From CAZKRL01 sp964555295 (GTDB lineage Bacteria > Bacteroidota > Bacteroidia > Flavobacteriales_D > Sanyastnellaceae), in the NCBI GenBank assembly GCA_964555295.1, contig CAZKRL010000001.1, forward strand, positions 129,860 through 193,859: a stretch of DNA of 64,000 nt, written 5' to 3'. The translations under genes were made by a program, and so were the position numbers. Of the stretch, positions 46,789 through 56,441 are shown piece after piece; position 1 is the stretch's first letter; each line of letters opens with the position of its first letter. The notes beneath the pieces were generated by a model that did no database searches, was not told where the DNA came from, and worked only from the letters and a program-made list of their open reading frames with translations.

Positions 46789-48819
46789 ATGAAAGACAAG
46801 GCGCAATTCATCAATAGAGAACTCTCCTGGCTCGATTTCAACGAGAGTATTTTAAAAGAAGCAAAAAATGCCGGGGTACCTCTGATCGAAAGAATGAGGT
46901 TCCTCGGCATTTATTCAAATAATCTGGATGAGTTCTATAAAGTTCGGGTTGCATCCCTTCGCAGGGCCGCAAGATTCAATAAAAAAAAACCTGATGAAAT
47001 GGGTTTTCGTGCAGAAGAAACCATGGTAGAAATTGAAAAGAAAGTAGTGCGCCTGCAGGAAGAATTTGAGTCAGCCTTTTCAGCCATTATCAAAGAACTT
47101 CAATCGAAGAAAATTTTTGTAATCAACAACAAAGAGGTTAAGGCAGAGCACAAATCATTTTTACATCAGTTCTTTCTGACCGAGATCAAGCCTTTTCTTG
47201 TTCCCGTAATCTTAGAAGAGCGTTTGCCATTTCCGCAACTTGATGATGCCGGACTATACTTAGCTGTTCAATGGAAATCGGCCGCCGAGGCAAAAAAAAA
47301 TCGATATGCACTTATTGAGATTACCCATCGCCTGAATCGCTTCGTTTCGCTGCCTGAAGTGCAAGGCAAGAATTACGTCATGTTCATTGAAGACGTGATT
47401 CGTTATTTCCTACATGAATTGTTCTTCCCATCGGAAGCCAGTGAAATAAAAGCCTTCGCGATTCGCTCAACACGCGATGCCGAGCTGGATATTGATGATG
47501 ACGTATCGCAGAGTTTCATTGAAAAGATGACCAAGAGTCTGGCCCAACGGAAAAAAGGACAATACGTTCGACTCAATTACGATGCAGACATCCCCAAAGA
47601 TTTCTTGCAATTCATTGTTCGCAAAATGAATATCAGAGATGAAACGAATATCACAGCTGGTGGTCGTTATCATCGACGTAGAGACTACATGAATTTCCCG
47701 GATTTTGGCAAGAGAGATTTGCGCTATCCCAACCTTCCGCCACTGCATCATAATCGCCTTCTAAGTGCCAATGGCTTATTGGATACAATCGCACAAAAGG
47801 ATATATTGTTGCAATTTCCCTATCACAGTTTTCATAACGTCATTGATTTGCTGAGAGAGGCGGCTCTGGATGCTAACGTAAGAACAATCAGAATCACATT
47901 GTACCGAGTTGCCGAATATTCGCAAATCATCAATGCGTTGATTCAGGCCGCACAAAATGGAAAAAGAGTGATGGCCGTTGTTGAATTACAGGCGCGATTT
48001 GATGAAAAACATAACATAGAAATTACGAATGCGCTCGTGCGAGCAGGAGTGCGTGTAATACCGGGAGTTCCTGCATTAAAGGTGCATTGTAAACTCATTC
48101 ATATCAGTAGAAAAGAGGGGAACACCACCGTGCGATACAATTACATCGGCACGGGAAATTTTCATGAGCAAACGGCAAGAGTTTACAGTGATCTTGGATT
48201 GCTCACCGCCGACAATGAAATCGGCATAGAGGTTCGAAAAGTATTTGATCTTTTTGCCAATAATTTCAATCGTGCAACGCACCGCCATCTCATTCTATCG
48301 CCATTCAGTACGAGAAGAAAATTCAACGAACTCATTCAATTCGAGATTGAAAACGCAGAAAAAGGTATACCGGCATGGATCATTCTGAAGATGAATAATT
48401 TGGTAGATGCTGGCATGATACGCAAATTGTATGAGGCGAGTGAAGCCGGTGTAAAAATCAAATTGATCATACGCGGGGTATGCTCGCTGATTGCGGGAAA
48501 AAAGGGCCTTAGTGAAAACATTGAAGTGGTTAGAGTGGTTGGCAGATATCTTGAGCACAGCCGTGTATTTGTTTTTGCCCACGGGGGCGAGGCACGTTAC
48601 TACCTTTCAAGTGCCGACTGGATGACGCGAAATATCGAGCATCGAATAGAAGTCAGTGTACCTGTATACGATTCTGATTTGCAGCGAGAAATAAAACGTA
48701 TGCTTGACCTGCAACTTGCATATCCGAATTCAGCTCGACTTAAAGGTCAACACCCTCAAATGGCACAGCGCAGTTGTTTGGATGTAAGTCCTGTTAAATC
48801 CGTAAGGAAAAAGAAATGA
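46789..48819 (+). CDS. ppk1: polyphosphate kinase 1
   Basis: 676 residues, standard PPK1 length. N-terminal domain starts INRELSWLDFNESILKEA, then the head domain and the PLD-like catalytic half. The autophosphorylated histidine lies in VHCKLI at residue 433, equivalent to H435 in E. coli. The later motif HSRVFVFAHGGEARYYLSSADW carries the second conserved HKD-type residues. It polymerises the gamma-phosphate of ATP into inorganic polyphosphate, reversibly. Its stop codon overlaps the ATG of ppx by 4 bases, so it is an operon with its degradative partner. Promoter just upstream. Confidence 0.97.
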   Translation: MKDKAQFINRELSWLDFNESILKEAKNAGVPLIERMRFLGIYSNNLDEFYKVRVASLRRAARFNKKKPDEMGFRAEETMVEIEKKVVRLQEEFESAFSAIIKELQSKKIFVINNKEVKAEHKSFLHQFFLTEIKPFLVPVILEERLPFPQLDDAGLYLAVQWKSAAEAKKNRYALIEITHRLNRFVSLPEVQGKNYVMFIEDVIRYFLHELFFPSEASEIKAFAIRSTRDAELDIDDDVSQSFIEKMTKSLAQRKKGQYVRLNYDADIPKDFLQFIVRKMNIRDETNITAGGRYHRRRDYMNFPDFGKRDLRYPNLPPLHHNRLLSANGLLDTIAQKDILLQFPYHSFHNVIDLLREAALDANVRTIRITLYRVAEYSQIINALIQAAQNGKRVMAVVELQARFDEKHNIEITNALVRAGVRVIPGVPALKVHCKLIHISRKEGNTTVRYNYIGTGNFHEQTARVYSDLGLLTADNEIGIEVRKVFDLFANNFNRATHRHLILSPFSTRRKFNELIQFEIENAEKGIPAWIILKMNNLVDAGMIRKLYEASEAGVKIKLIIRGVCSLIAGKKGLSENIEVVRVVGRYLEHSRVFVFAHGGEARYYLSSADWMTRNIEHRIEVSVPVYDSDLQREIKRMLDLQLAYPNSARLKGQHPQMAQRSCLDVSPVKSVRKKK

Positions 48820-49730
48820 TTATAGCAGCAATAGACATAGGTTCAAATGCAATAAGACTGCTGATCAATGACATTCATGAAGCCGATGGCAAGATGAATA
48901 CTGAAAAAATATCTCTTACCAGAGTACCCATTCGTTTGGGCGAGGATGTTTTTCTGAAAGGGCGTATCAGTAGAGAAAAAATGCTTCAGTTATCCAATGC
49001 TATGAAAGCATTCTGGTACCTGATGGATGTGCACAAAGTTGAATACTTCAGAGCATGTGCAACCTCGGCGATGAGAGAAGCTAAAAACCGCAAGGAAATA
49101 ATTCACACTATCGCTGAAAAATCCAATATCAAAATTGATATTCTCAGCGGGGATGAGGAGGCAGAGCTCATTTTCAAAAACTACGATCAGACAACTATTT
49201 CCTCAAATGCGCACTATACATACATTGATGTAGGTGGTGGCAGCACAGAAATCAGCTTCATTTTTCCCGATGGAAGCAGCGTCCGAAAATCATTCAACCT
49301 CGGAACAGTTAGAAGCCTGCATTTGGGACAAGACCCTCAGGAATGGCGTCGTGCCGAGAAATGGATGCTTGCAAATAAGCCCAAAGGGGTGAAGCTTATG
49401 GGCATTGGAACGGGAGGAAACATCAATACAGTTTTCAAAATCCTCGGCAAAAAACCACATGATAAAATTTCATTGTCTGAAATTAGAGTTCTAAAAAATC
49501 AATTGGAAAAACTCGATTATCATGAGCGTATGTCGAAGTACAAACTCAAACCAGATCGTGCCGATGTAATTATACCCGCCTGTCAAATCTATTACCGCCT
49601 CATGAAAACGGCAAGCATCAGAGATTTGAAGGTTCCAAAAATCGGACTTCCCGATGGTATCATTAAGCAAATCTTCGAAGAGATTCATCCGCAACCTATC
49701 GCCACAACAAGCCAGAACAAGAAATCATAG
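48816..49730 (+). CDS. ppx: Ppx/GppA-family phosphatase
   Basis: 304 residues. ASKHA-fold motifs: phosphate-1 loop AIDIGSNAIRLLI at residues 4-16, the CATSAMREAKNR region near residue 77, the glutamate of GDEEAELIF and phosphate-2 DVGGGSTEIS near residue 137. It lacks the C-terminal HD domain of longer E. coli Ppx (about 500 residues), as is common in Bacteroidota and actinobacterial short forms. It degrades polyphosphate or ppGpp precursors. Translationally coupled to ppk1, which supports polyphosphate turnover as the main role. Confidence 0.92.
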   Translation: MIIAAIDIGSNAIRLLINDIHEADGKMNTEKISLTRVPIRLGEDVFLKGRISREKMLQLSNAMKAFWYLMDVHKVEYFRACATSAMREAKNRKEIIHTIAEKSNIKIDILSGDEEAELIFKNYDQTTISSNAHYTYIDVGGGSTEISFIFPDGSSVRKSFNLGTVRSLHLGQDPQEWRRAEKWMLANKPKGVKLMGIGTGGNINTVFKILGKKPHDKISLSEIRVLKNQLEKLDYHERMSKYKLKPDRADVIIPACQIYYRLMKTASIRDLKVPKIGLPDGIIKQIFEEIHPQPIATTSQNKKS

Positions 49731-49755
49731 AGTATTATCCTAAATTCGCTCAACT

Positions 49756-52700
49756 ATGAAAAATCTGATATCGAAAATTCTAACCGCGCTTATTCTAACT
49801 CTCTTAATTCGCGAAAAAATAAGTGCGCAAGTAGTGCCCGATTGCGGATCATTTCTTCAAAATGGAACCTTATACCAGGGCCTCCTAGCGAGTGGGGTAA
49901 CGGCCACTGTGGCATACTCGTCGGGTCAACAACAACCATATGCAACGCAAACTTATCTATCATACAGCGTTACCGGACTTTCTGCGCAACTTAACGCCGG
50001 CAGCTTCGCCGAGGATACCGGCGTATTAGTATTTACAATAAATGGAACACCTAACTCCATTGGAAATGCCATCTTCAATATCTACATTGGCGACAGTCTC
50101 TGCCTATTGACATTGAATGTTATTCCGGCTCCTACACTTGCCTTTGTCTCTGAATTACTTTGTAATCAAGTTACGACCACCGGAACCCTCACCAATGGTG
50201 TTGCGACGACCAATGCCTCATTCACAATACCCTACAATGGTGGTAATGGTGGGATATACGGACAATATTCTGTTACTTCTACCGGTGTTAGTGGACTTTC
50301 TGCTACCATTTCTCAGGGCAATATCCTGAATGGTTCAGGAGCAATAACCTTTACCATCACGGGGACCCCACAGGCTGCAGGTACGGCATTTTTCAATATC
50401 ATTTTCGGTACTCAAAACTGTCTTATTTCAAGAACAGTCATCTCGCCACCAGCATCTATTACCAGCTTAAATTGTGACAATCGAATAGACAACGGTATAC
50501 TTATAACCAATACTGCTACCAGCGGTGTGAGTACAATTATTCCATACACAGGAGGGAATCAAGGTACGTACTCGAGCATCAGCGTTAATTCCACCGGAAT
50601 AACAGGTCTTACAGCCAATCTTGCTTCGGGAGTGCTCCTAAACGGTCAGGGAAATCTAACCGTAAATATTACAGGCACTCCGAGCGCTGCCGGCATTGCA
50701 ATATTCGAACTAAACTTCGCTGGCCAAACGTGCACATTCACCCGAAATGTCAATGCGCCAAGCGGCAATTTAGGCTCATTAGATTGCTCCTCCGCTGATA
50801 GCGTAATCGTTAGTTGGGACTTTAATGACGGTATACCTCAAAACTGGACACAAAATGTAATAAGCGGCAATAACCTTGCTCAGTGGGAATATCGCGGCCC
50901 CACAACATCACCCGGAATTTATGTGGGTGCTCGCGGCAATTGTGCTGCGATAGCCCAACCCATAAGTTCCAACACTCAAGAAAATGGGTTCATTCTATTT
51001 GATGCAAACTATTGGGATGCCGTAGCGGGCAATTGCGGGAGCTTTTCGACAGGACTGGATCCCGTGCCAACCGAAGGATTCTTGGCCGAACTCATAACGA
51101 ATCCGATTGATCTCAACAACGAGAATAATTTGATGATTAGTTTTAATCAACAGTACAGGTTGCTCGGACCGAATAATACATTCAATTTTCAGACTTCTAT
51201 TAATGTTCTCATCTCTACGGATGGCATTAATTGGACACCTGTATATGCACAATCCGGAAACACCCAAAGTAGTAATGTGATTAATACGGCTGTGAATATT
51301 TCTAACTTCATCACCGGAGTTAATTCATTGCAAATAAAATTTCAGTTTAAAGGAAGTTACTTCTGGTGGGTTATTGATGATGTCTGTCTTTTCCGTCCCA
51401 ACGCCAACGATGTATCCATTTCCGAAACATCCTTTTTACCAACACCGTCGGTGTTTACCAGCCCCAATCATATAAGTGAATACACTCAGTATCCGCTAAG
51501 TATGCCGCCGCTACTGCGCTACAAAGCCAAAGCCACCAATAACGGATTCAACTCACAGAACAATATAAAACTAAGAGGTATAGTAAAGCGAGACAATGTT
51601 CAAGTGAGCAATACGCTGTCAAGCTTGAGTACCAACCTTGGCTCCCTGCAAAATGGGCAAATACAATTCAGCAATAATTATAGTCCGCCTAATTCATCCC
51701 CGGCCTCATTTGAAGTAGTATATAAGTTGGAACAAACAGAGGTAGATGCTGTGCCTGAGAATAATAGCGACACAACTACATTTTTGATGACCAATAATAT
51801 TCTCGCCAAGGATTTCGGAGCGGCCGAAGAACCTTTTGATCAGGGAAGTGACAATAACAATATTCTGAGACGTGATGGTAATTACTTCACTGTTTCAAGT
51901 GTGGGCAATTATTGTCATGGACTTAAAGTTGCATTTGACGAGACAACCGCGCCCAATACATTGGTCCGTGCAAAAATCGCACAGTTATTTTATAATTCAG
52001 AAGACGAGTCCATTACACTCGGCTCCACACTCGCAACCTCAAGTCCACTGGCCGTTAATGCAGCATACATCAATTTTACAGGTGAAGCAAATCTGGCCAC
52101 GATATTATTCCCTAACCCGCTGGCTCTGAGTAATGGCTCCACCTATTTTGTATCTGTCGAGGAGGTTACCGCCCAGTCAGAATTTGGCGTCGCAAGAAGT
52201 GGCATAAGTAAAAACTATACATCTACAAGTTCTTACGAAAATTACTTTTTAGAAATACTCCCTTATGATACAATTACTGCGGATATAGATACAACAATTT
52301 CGATATATGACACACTCATTGTCAATGGTGTTGAGCAAATAGTTGAAACACAAATAGATACTATTCTTACAATAGAAACCATTCTCTATGACACCACAAC
52401 AGTAATCCAATTGGATGAAAGAATCAGCAACAAATCATTTATGATTCGTATGTTGATGGGATATAGCACAGCACCGTTTGGTTGCACCGATGCAACCGCT
52501 GCGAATTACTTACCAGCGGCGGTTAATAATGACAATTCATGCTACTATTCGCCGGGTTGTACACTTGAAGCCGCCAATAATTTCGATCCAGCTGCAGACT
52601 ATGATAATGGCAGCTGTCTGATAGCCGGCTGTTTAGATCCGCAGGCAGATAATTATCTTTCTTATGCTAATCTGCCGGATACTTGTGTATATCCACCTGA

Positions 52701-55416
52701 GGGATGCACTGAACCATTGGCTGCAAACTATGACCCGCTGGCCGTGAATGATGATGGCAGTTGTGTGATATTGGGATGCACAGATAACACCGCTGCAAAT
52801 TATGTAGACCAAGCAAACACCGACGATGGCTCGTGTCTATTCAGAGGTTGCTTAGACAGCTTGGCATGTAACTACGACAACACCTTCGACCTGAACGGAA
52901 ATTGTGTATATCCAGGTTGTACAGATGCTGCTGCATGTAACTTCAATTCTTTGGCAGGATGTGACGATGGCTCCTGCTGTTTTGGCAGTTGCAATCATTT
53001 GGAGATTTTATATTCATCACAAGTTCAGTTACAATGGGGCATGTTATTGAATGGCGAAGTAATTCTCACTGGAATCGGTCAAACCAATTCATTCGTCTGT
53101 AACCCAAGTGCCTGTAATTACGAGATTACTCTTGAACAAGAGGAAATTACCACAAACGATATTCAAATAACCCTCACGAATCAGAGTGGCAACATCCAAA
53201 AACTGTTTAACCTTACACTCGCCACAGCTGATACAACACTTCAGTTCGGGCTTGGTCCGGTCATTTTCGGATGTAATGATCCCATGGCCACGAATTACAA
53301 CACAACGGCAACATGCAACGATGGAACCTGCATTACCTACGGATGTACAAATACGACAGGAGTGAATTTTCTTCCTAACGCTACTTTCGATGATGGAAGC
53401 TGCTACTTTGCCGGTTGCACGGATGTGCTCGCCAGCAATTTCTCCGACACTGTATTAATCGACAATGGCACCTGCTTGTATCCCGGCTGTAACGACCCAC
53501 TTGCTCTCAACTTTGATGAAGAATTCAACATCAATGACGGCAGTTGCATTTATCCCGTATTCGGATGTACCAATCCTACGGCTGTCAATTTTAATTCAGA
53601 AGCCGACTTAAATGATGGCTCATGTGTTATTGTTGGCTGCACTAATGCGCTTGCACTCAATTTCAATCCAGAAGCCAATTCCGATGATGGCAATTGCCTC
53701 ATCCCTGGTTGCACCGATAGCATTGCAGTGAATTATTTACCAGATGCAAATCTTAATGACGGAAGTTGCGATTATTCAGCAGGTTGCACAAACCCCTCAG
53801 CAATAAACTTCAATGCCAATGCCCTTGTAGATGACGGTAGTTGTCAGATTTTAGGTTGCACCCATCCATCAGCTTCAAATTTCAACCCTTCGGCGAACAT
53901 TGACAACGGATCATGCCAATTTTTACCAAGCGGCTGTACGGATTCAACCGCATTCAATTTCGATCCATTAGCCATTGTAGATAACGGAAGCTGTGATTAC
54001 TTGGGATGCTCAGATATCAACGCATGTAATTACAATCCTTTGGCCTTAAATACCTCCAACTGTATTCAACCCGGTGATCCTTGTGATGATAATAGCCAAA
54101 CGACCTCCAATGATATTGTTGGTGTGGATTGTATTTGTGTCGGACAAACCAGTTCAATATTCGGCTGTACGGTTTTGAACGCGTTGAATTATAATCCCAA
54201 CGCACAAATCGACGATGGATCGTGTATAATTCAGGCCCCCGGACTTATCCCATTCTCATCTGTGGGATGTTCTCCCTTCAATACATCGGTAACAACCAAT
54301 TCAAATACTCTCAATAATGTCGAATGCATCTGGTTGCTGAATGACGTTGCCATAGACTCGACTTGCGATAACCTTACATTAGAAAATCTAGAAGCTGGTT
54401 CATATACAATCACACTTCAAATTGGACTTGTTAATCCGTGGACCGGCATCGAAGGTTTTGTCAATTCAAACACAACGATAGTAGTTGAAGACGGGGCCGC
54501 TCTTCCGAATACCATTATTAACTCAAATCAACACACCATCGTCTGCACCAATTGTGAAAATCAAATCCAGTGGTTATCAGAAGGAGAGGTTGTAGGATTA
54601 GGATCAACGTTTTCATATTTCTCCGATTCATTATTACAGAATGGTCATTACGGATTGATACACACTTCCAGCAATGGATGTATGTCAGATACTGCCGAGA
54701 TCATAATCGCACAGGCAGACCTTACCAGCAATATTTCATCAGGTTGCGAGCCGTTAATTGTCAATCTTAACAGCCCTATAGAAATTCTAGATGGAATGAC
54801 ATGCTCTCTGAGCCAAAATGGTTCGATTCTGCTGGAAAACTATTCGGGTGAATATGAGGTCATTTTGAATTCTGGCGGCGATTATAACTTCACACAGACT
54901 TGCACATACCTTGATGGCGTATCACTATCCAGCATTGATGTAACAGTAACCGAGGCCAATACACCTGAGCTCATCAACAATGTAAATCTCGGTATTGTGG
55001 AATGCACTAATGCAAGTTTATTTGATTCTCTGTCATGGACTATCGATGGAGCGTTTGCAGGTAATGGAATCTCCTATCCGAATACTGGTGTTATTTATTC
55101 CTGTGCAGGATTTGGACCCAACGATTGTATGAGTCAGAGCACAATTAATATCTCCGAGTTATCCGCAATGGATCAGAATGACCTTTCTGTAAGTCTCCAA
55201 ATATTCCCGAATCCGACAGCTGGGATGATACAAATCCAAACAGATCAAACTCTATTGTCTCTTGCAGCCATTGACCAGAGCGGCCGATTAGTTGCAAGGT
55301 CTGCGAATCAGCTCACACTGGATCTTGGACAACTGGTAGACGGGTTGTACATCATTAGAATTGAGACCATGTACAACATTTCTTATCAAAGAGTAGAGCT
55401 CATACATCAGAGATAA
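49756..55416 (+). CDS. giant T9SS adhesin with 19-copy cysteine-rich repeat array
   Basis: 1886 residues. Signal peptide (MKNLISKILTALILTLLIREKISAQ), then three tandem Ig-like repeats of about 100 residues (residues about 28-335). A MAM/cleaved-adhesin-like domain follows at about 348-546 (WDFNDGIPQNWT ... WWVIDDVCLF), then a CARDB-like domain with LPTPSVFTSP and AVPENNSDTT (about 550-680). A central beta-rich segment has an unusual DT-rich stretch (YDTITADIDTTISIYDTLI, in part). Next come 19 cysteine-rich repeats of about 24 residues in two blocks and a final copy (residues 909-1490), Ig/PKD-like modules and a T9SS sorting domain from about residue 1816 (IFPNPTAG). A surface adhesin is inferred. 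Confidence 0.9.
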   Translation: MKNLISKILTALILTLLIREKISAQVVPDCGSFLQNGTLYQGLLASGVTATVAYSSGQQQPYATQTYLSYSVTGLSAQLNAGSFAEDTGVLVFTINGTPNSIGNAIFNIYIGDSLCLLTLNVIPAPTLAFVSELLCNQVTTTGTLTNGVATTNASFTIPYNGGNGGIYGQYSVTSTGVSGLSATISQGNILNGSGAITFTITGTPQAAGTAFFNIIFGTQNCLISRTVISPPASITSLNCDNRIDNGILITNTATSGVSTIIPYTGGNQGTYSSISVNSTGITGLTANLASGVLLNGQGNLTVNITGTPSAAGIAIFELNFAGQTCTFTRNVNAPSGNLGSLDCSSADSVIVSWDFNDGIPQNWTQNVISGNNLAQWEYRGPTTSPGIYVGARGNCAAIAQPISSNTQENGFILFDANYWDAVAGNCGSFSTGLDPVPTEGFLAELITNPIDLNNENNLMISFNQQYRLLGPNNTFNFQTSINVLISTDGINWTPVYAQSGNTQSSNVINTAVNISNFITGVNSLQIKFQFKGSYFWWVIDDVCLFRPNANDVSISETSFLPTPSVFTSPNHISEYTQYPLSMPPLLRYKAKATNNGFNSQNNIKLRGIVKRDNVQVSNTLSSLSTNLGSLQNGQIQFSNNYSPPNSSPASFEVVYKLEQTEVDAVPENNSDTTTFLMTNNILAKDFGAAEEPFDQGSDNNNILRRDGNYFTVSSVGNYCHGLKVAFDETTAPNTLVRAKIAQLFYNSEDESITLGSTLATSSPLAVNAAYINFTGEANLATILFPNPLALSNGSTYFVSVEEVTAQSEFGVARSGISKNYTSTSSYENYFLEILPYDTITADIDTTISIYDTLIVNGVEQIVETQIDTILTIETILYDTTTVIQLDERISNKSFMIRMLMGYSTAPFGCTDATAANYLPAAVNNDNSCYYSPGCTLEAANNFDPAADYDNGSCLIAGCLDPQADNYLSYANLPDTCVYPPEGCTEPLAANYDPLAVNDDGSCVILGCTDNTAANYVDQANTDDGSCLFRGCLDSLACNYDNTFDLNGNCVYPGCTDAAACNFNSLAGCDDGSCCFGSCNHLEILYSSQVQLQWGMLLNGEVILTGIGQTNSFVCNPSACNYEITLEQEEITTNDIQITLTNQSGNIQKLFNLTLATADTTLQFGLGPVIFGCNDPMATNYNTTATCNDGTCITYGCTNTTGVNFLPNATFDDGSCYFAGCTDVLASNFSDTVLIDNGTCLYPGCNDPLALNFDEEFNINDGSCIYPVFGCTNPTAVNFNSEADLNDGSCVIVGCTNALALNFNPEANSDDGNCLIPGCTDSIAVNYLPDANLNDGSCDYSAGCTNPSAINFNANALVDDGSCQILGCTHPSASNFNPSANIDNGSCQFLPSGCTDSTAFNFDPLAIVDNGSCDYLGCSDINACNYNPLALNTSNCIQPGDPCDDNSQTTSNDIVGVDCICVGQTSSIFGCTVLNALNYNPNAQIDDGSCIIQAPGLIPFSSVGCSPFNTSVTTNSNTLNNVECIWLLNDVAIDSTCDNLTLENLEAGSYTITLQIGLVNPWTGIEGFVNSNTTIVVEDGAALPNTIINSNQHTIVCTNCENQIQWLSEGEVVGLGSTFSYFSDSLLQNGHYGLIHTSSNGCMSDTAEIIIAQADLTSNISSGCEPLIVNLNSPIEILDGMTCSLSQNGSILLENYSGEYEVILNSGGDYNFTQTCTYLDGVSLSSIDVTVTEANTPELINNVNLGIVECTNASLFDSLSWTIDGAFAGNGISYPNTGVIYSCAGFGPNDCMSQSTINISELSAMDQNDLSVSLQIFPNPTAGMIQIQTDQTLLSLAAIDQSGRLVARSANQLTLDLGQLVDGLYIIRIETMYNISYQRVELIHQR
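49837..50760 (+). repeat. three tandem ~100-residue Ig-like protein repeats
   Basis: Copies begin near 49837, 50137 and 50461. Each has the same pattern: a Cys start (CGSF, CNQV, CDNR), a Thr/Ser/Gly-rich strand, TVTGLSA or STGVSGLSA or STGITGLTA, an ITGTP motif (INGTPNS, ITGTPQA, ITGTPSA), and a closing FNI/FEL strand with C. Period about 100-108 codons. Codons differ between copies, so duplication is not recent. Confidence 0.8.
52480..54231 (+). repeat. 19 copies of a 24-residue GC-x-D-x-x-A-x-N-Y ... D-D-G-S-C repeat
   Basis: Seven copies run from 52480 to about 52995. A non-repetitive insert follows at about 52996-53268, then eleven copies from 53269 to about 54075. A last copy lies at 54163-54231 after a short spacer. 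Each copy begins GC (usually GCTD or GCTN), carries A-x-N-[YF/F] at positions 7-10, often NP/LP, and ends [DN]DGSC or DNGSC. The two cysteines per copy and the Asp/Asn-rich end suggest disulfide-locked, possibly calcium-binding units (inference from the pattern). Copies are 40-60 percent identical by eye. Confidence 0.85.
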
Positions 55417-55466
55417 TGGCTGTTAAAGTTTCGTTAAGCCAAAACAAGTTCCATAATTGCGAGACA

Positions 55467-55474
55467 TACATTTG
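55467..55474 (+). promoter_or_regulatory. candidate -7 element of the DUF1573 gene pair
   Basis: TACATTTG matches TAnnTTTG and lies 24 bases before the ATG at 55499. No clear -33 TTTG is present at the normal spacing. Confidence 0.4.
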
Positions 55475-55498
55475 AAGCACAACAAATAACTCAAAAAA

Positions 55499-55945
55499 AT
55501 GAAAAAGTTTATTTTATCTCTCGCCCTGACGGCACTCTTCACCAACGTTATAATCGCTCAGGCTGCGACAGGTCCTGCTATCGCTGTTGACAAAGATGTT
55601 CATGACTACGGTGATGTACCATATGGTGGTGATGGAACCTGCGAATTCAAAGTAACCAATACTGGCACAGAGCCTCTTATTATGAGCAAGTGCAAAGGTT
55701 CTTGTGGTTGTACTGTACCGAAATGCGACACCAATCCGATTGCCCCGGGTGAAACGTCCATCATTACAGTAAAATATGACACTAAACGTACTGGAGCAAT
55801 TTCAAAATCTGTTACTATCAATAGTAACGCTGTTAATGAGCCGACCAAAGTGGTGAGGATTAAGGGTAATGTAGGTCCAGACCCGAATGCAGCTCCAACA
55901 GGGGCGCCGGAAAAAACTCCAGCCGGAGCGCCTAACAATCATTAA
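55499..55945 (+). CDS. DUF1573 exported protein, first of tandem pair
   Basis: 148 residues with a signal peptide (MKKFILSLALTALFTNVIIAQ). One DUF1573 Ig-like domain: KDVHDYGDVPYGGDGTCEFKVTNTG, EPLIMSKCKGSCGCTVPKCDTNPIAPGE and ITVKYDTKRTGAISKSVTINSNA (in parts). The cysteine-rich centre and VKYDT-R-G motif are typical. The tail is a Pro/Ala/Gly repeat (GAPEKTPAGAP). The domain is frequent in periplasmic or surface proteins of Bacteroidota with no agreed function. The second copy follows 25 bases later, and a promoter-like element precedes it. Confidence 0.9.
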   Translation: MKKFILSLALTALFTNVIIAQAATGPAIAVDKDVHDYGDVPYGGDGTCEFKVTNTGTEPLIMSKCKGSCGCTVPKCDTNPIAPGETSIITVKYDTKRTGAISKSVTINSNAVNEPTKVVRIKGNVGPDPNAAPTGAPEKTPAGAPNNH

Positions 55946-55970
55946 TTCTAATTTAATCTTGATTTGAAAA

Positions 55971-56420
55971 ATGAAAAACATTGCTATAACCCTTGTGTTG
56001 AGCTTAATGAGTCTCGGCCTGATAGCTCAAACCGAATTGGTTACCGGGCCAGCAATTTCGATTGACAAGGATGTTCATGATTACGGAGACATCGCCTTCG
56101 ATGCAGACGGTGGATGCGAGTTCAAAGTAACCAATAGCGGAACAGAACCATTGGTGCTCTCCAACTGTCAGGGATCATGTGGCTGCACAGTTCCAAAATG
56201 CGACCCAACTCCTATTGCTCCTGGTGGCACATCTATCATCAGTGTAAAATATGACACCAAGCGACCCGGTCCATTCACCAAGTCCGTTACCATAAATTCC
56301 AACGCGGTTAATGCTCCGGTTAAAGTTGTTACTATTAAGGGCAATGTTGGTTCAGACCCCAATTTAGCTCCAACTGGAGCACCTGTTAAGGCTCCTACAG
56401 GAGCGCCCGAAAAGCACTAA
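55971..56420 (+). CDS. DUF1573 exported protein, second of tandem pair
   Basis: 149 residues, closely similar to the preceding gene (by eye about 70 percent over the domain): SIDKDVHDYGDIAFDADGGCEFKVTNSG, CQGSCGCTVPKCDPTPIAPGG and VKYDTKRPGPFTKSVTINSNA (in parts). Signal peptide MKNIAITLVLSLMSLGLIAQ. The tail repeats GAPVKAPTGAPEKH. Same orientation and 25-base gap indicate a duplication kept in one transcript, closed by the terminator at 56442. Confidence 0.9.
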   Translation: MKNIAITLVLSLMSLGLIAQTELVTGPAISIDKDVHDYGDIAFDADGGCEFKVTNSGTEPLVLSNCQGSCGCTVPKCDPTPIAPGGTSIISVKYDTKRPGPFTKSVTINSNAVNAPVKVVTIKGNVGSDPNLAPTGAPVKAPTGAPEKH

Positions 56421-56441
56421 TCAGCGCTATTGCATAGAATC

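Noticed and set aside
52480..54231. Periodic DNA, possible CRISPR-like array
   Set aside because: The period is in codons and copies vary in DNA while keeping the protein motif; no constant repeat with unique spacers.
55424..55444. GGCTGTTAA...TTAAGCC imperfect repeat after the adhesin as a terminator
   Set aside because: Stem is interrupted and no T tract follows.
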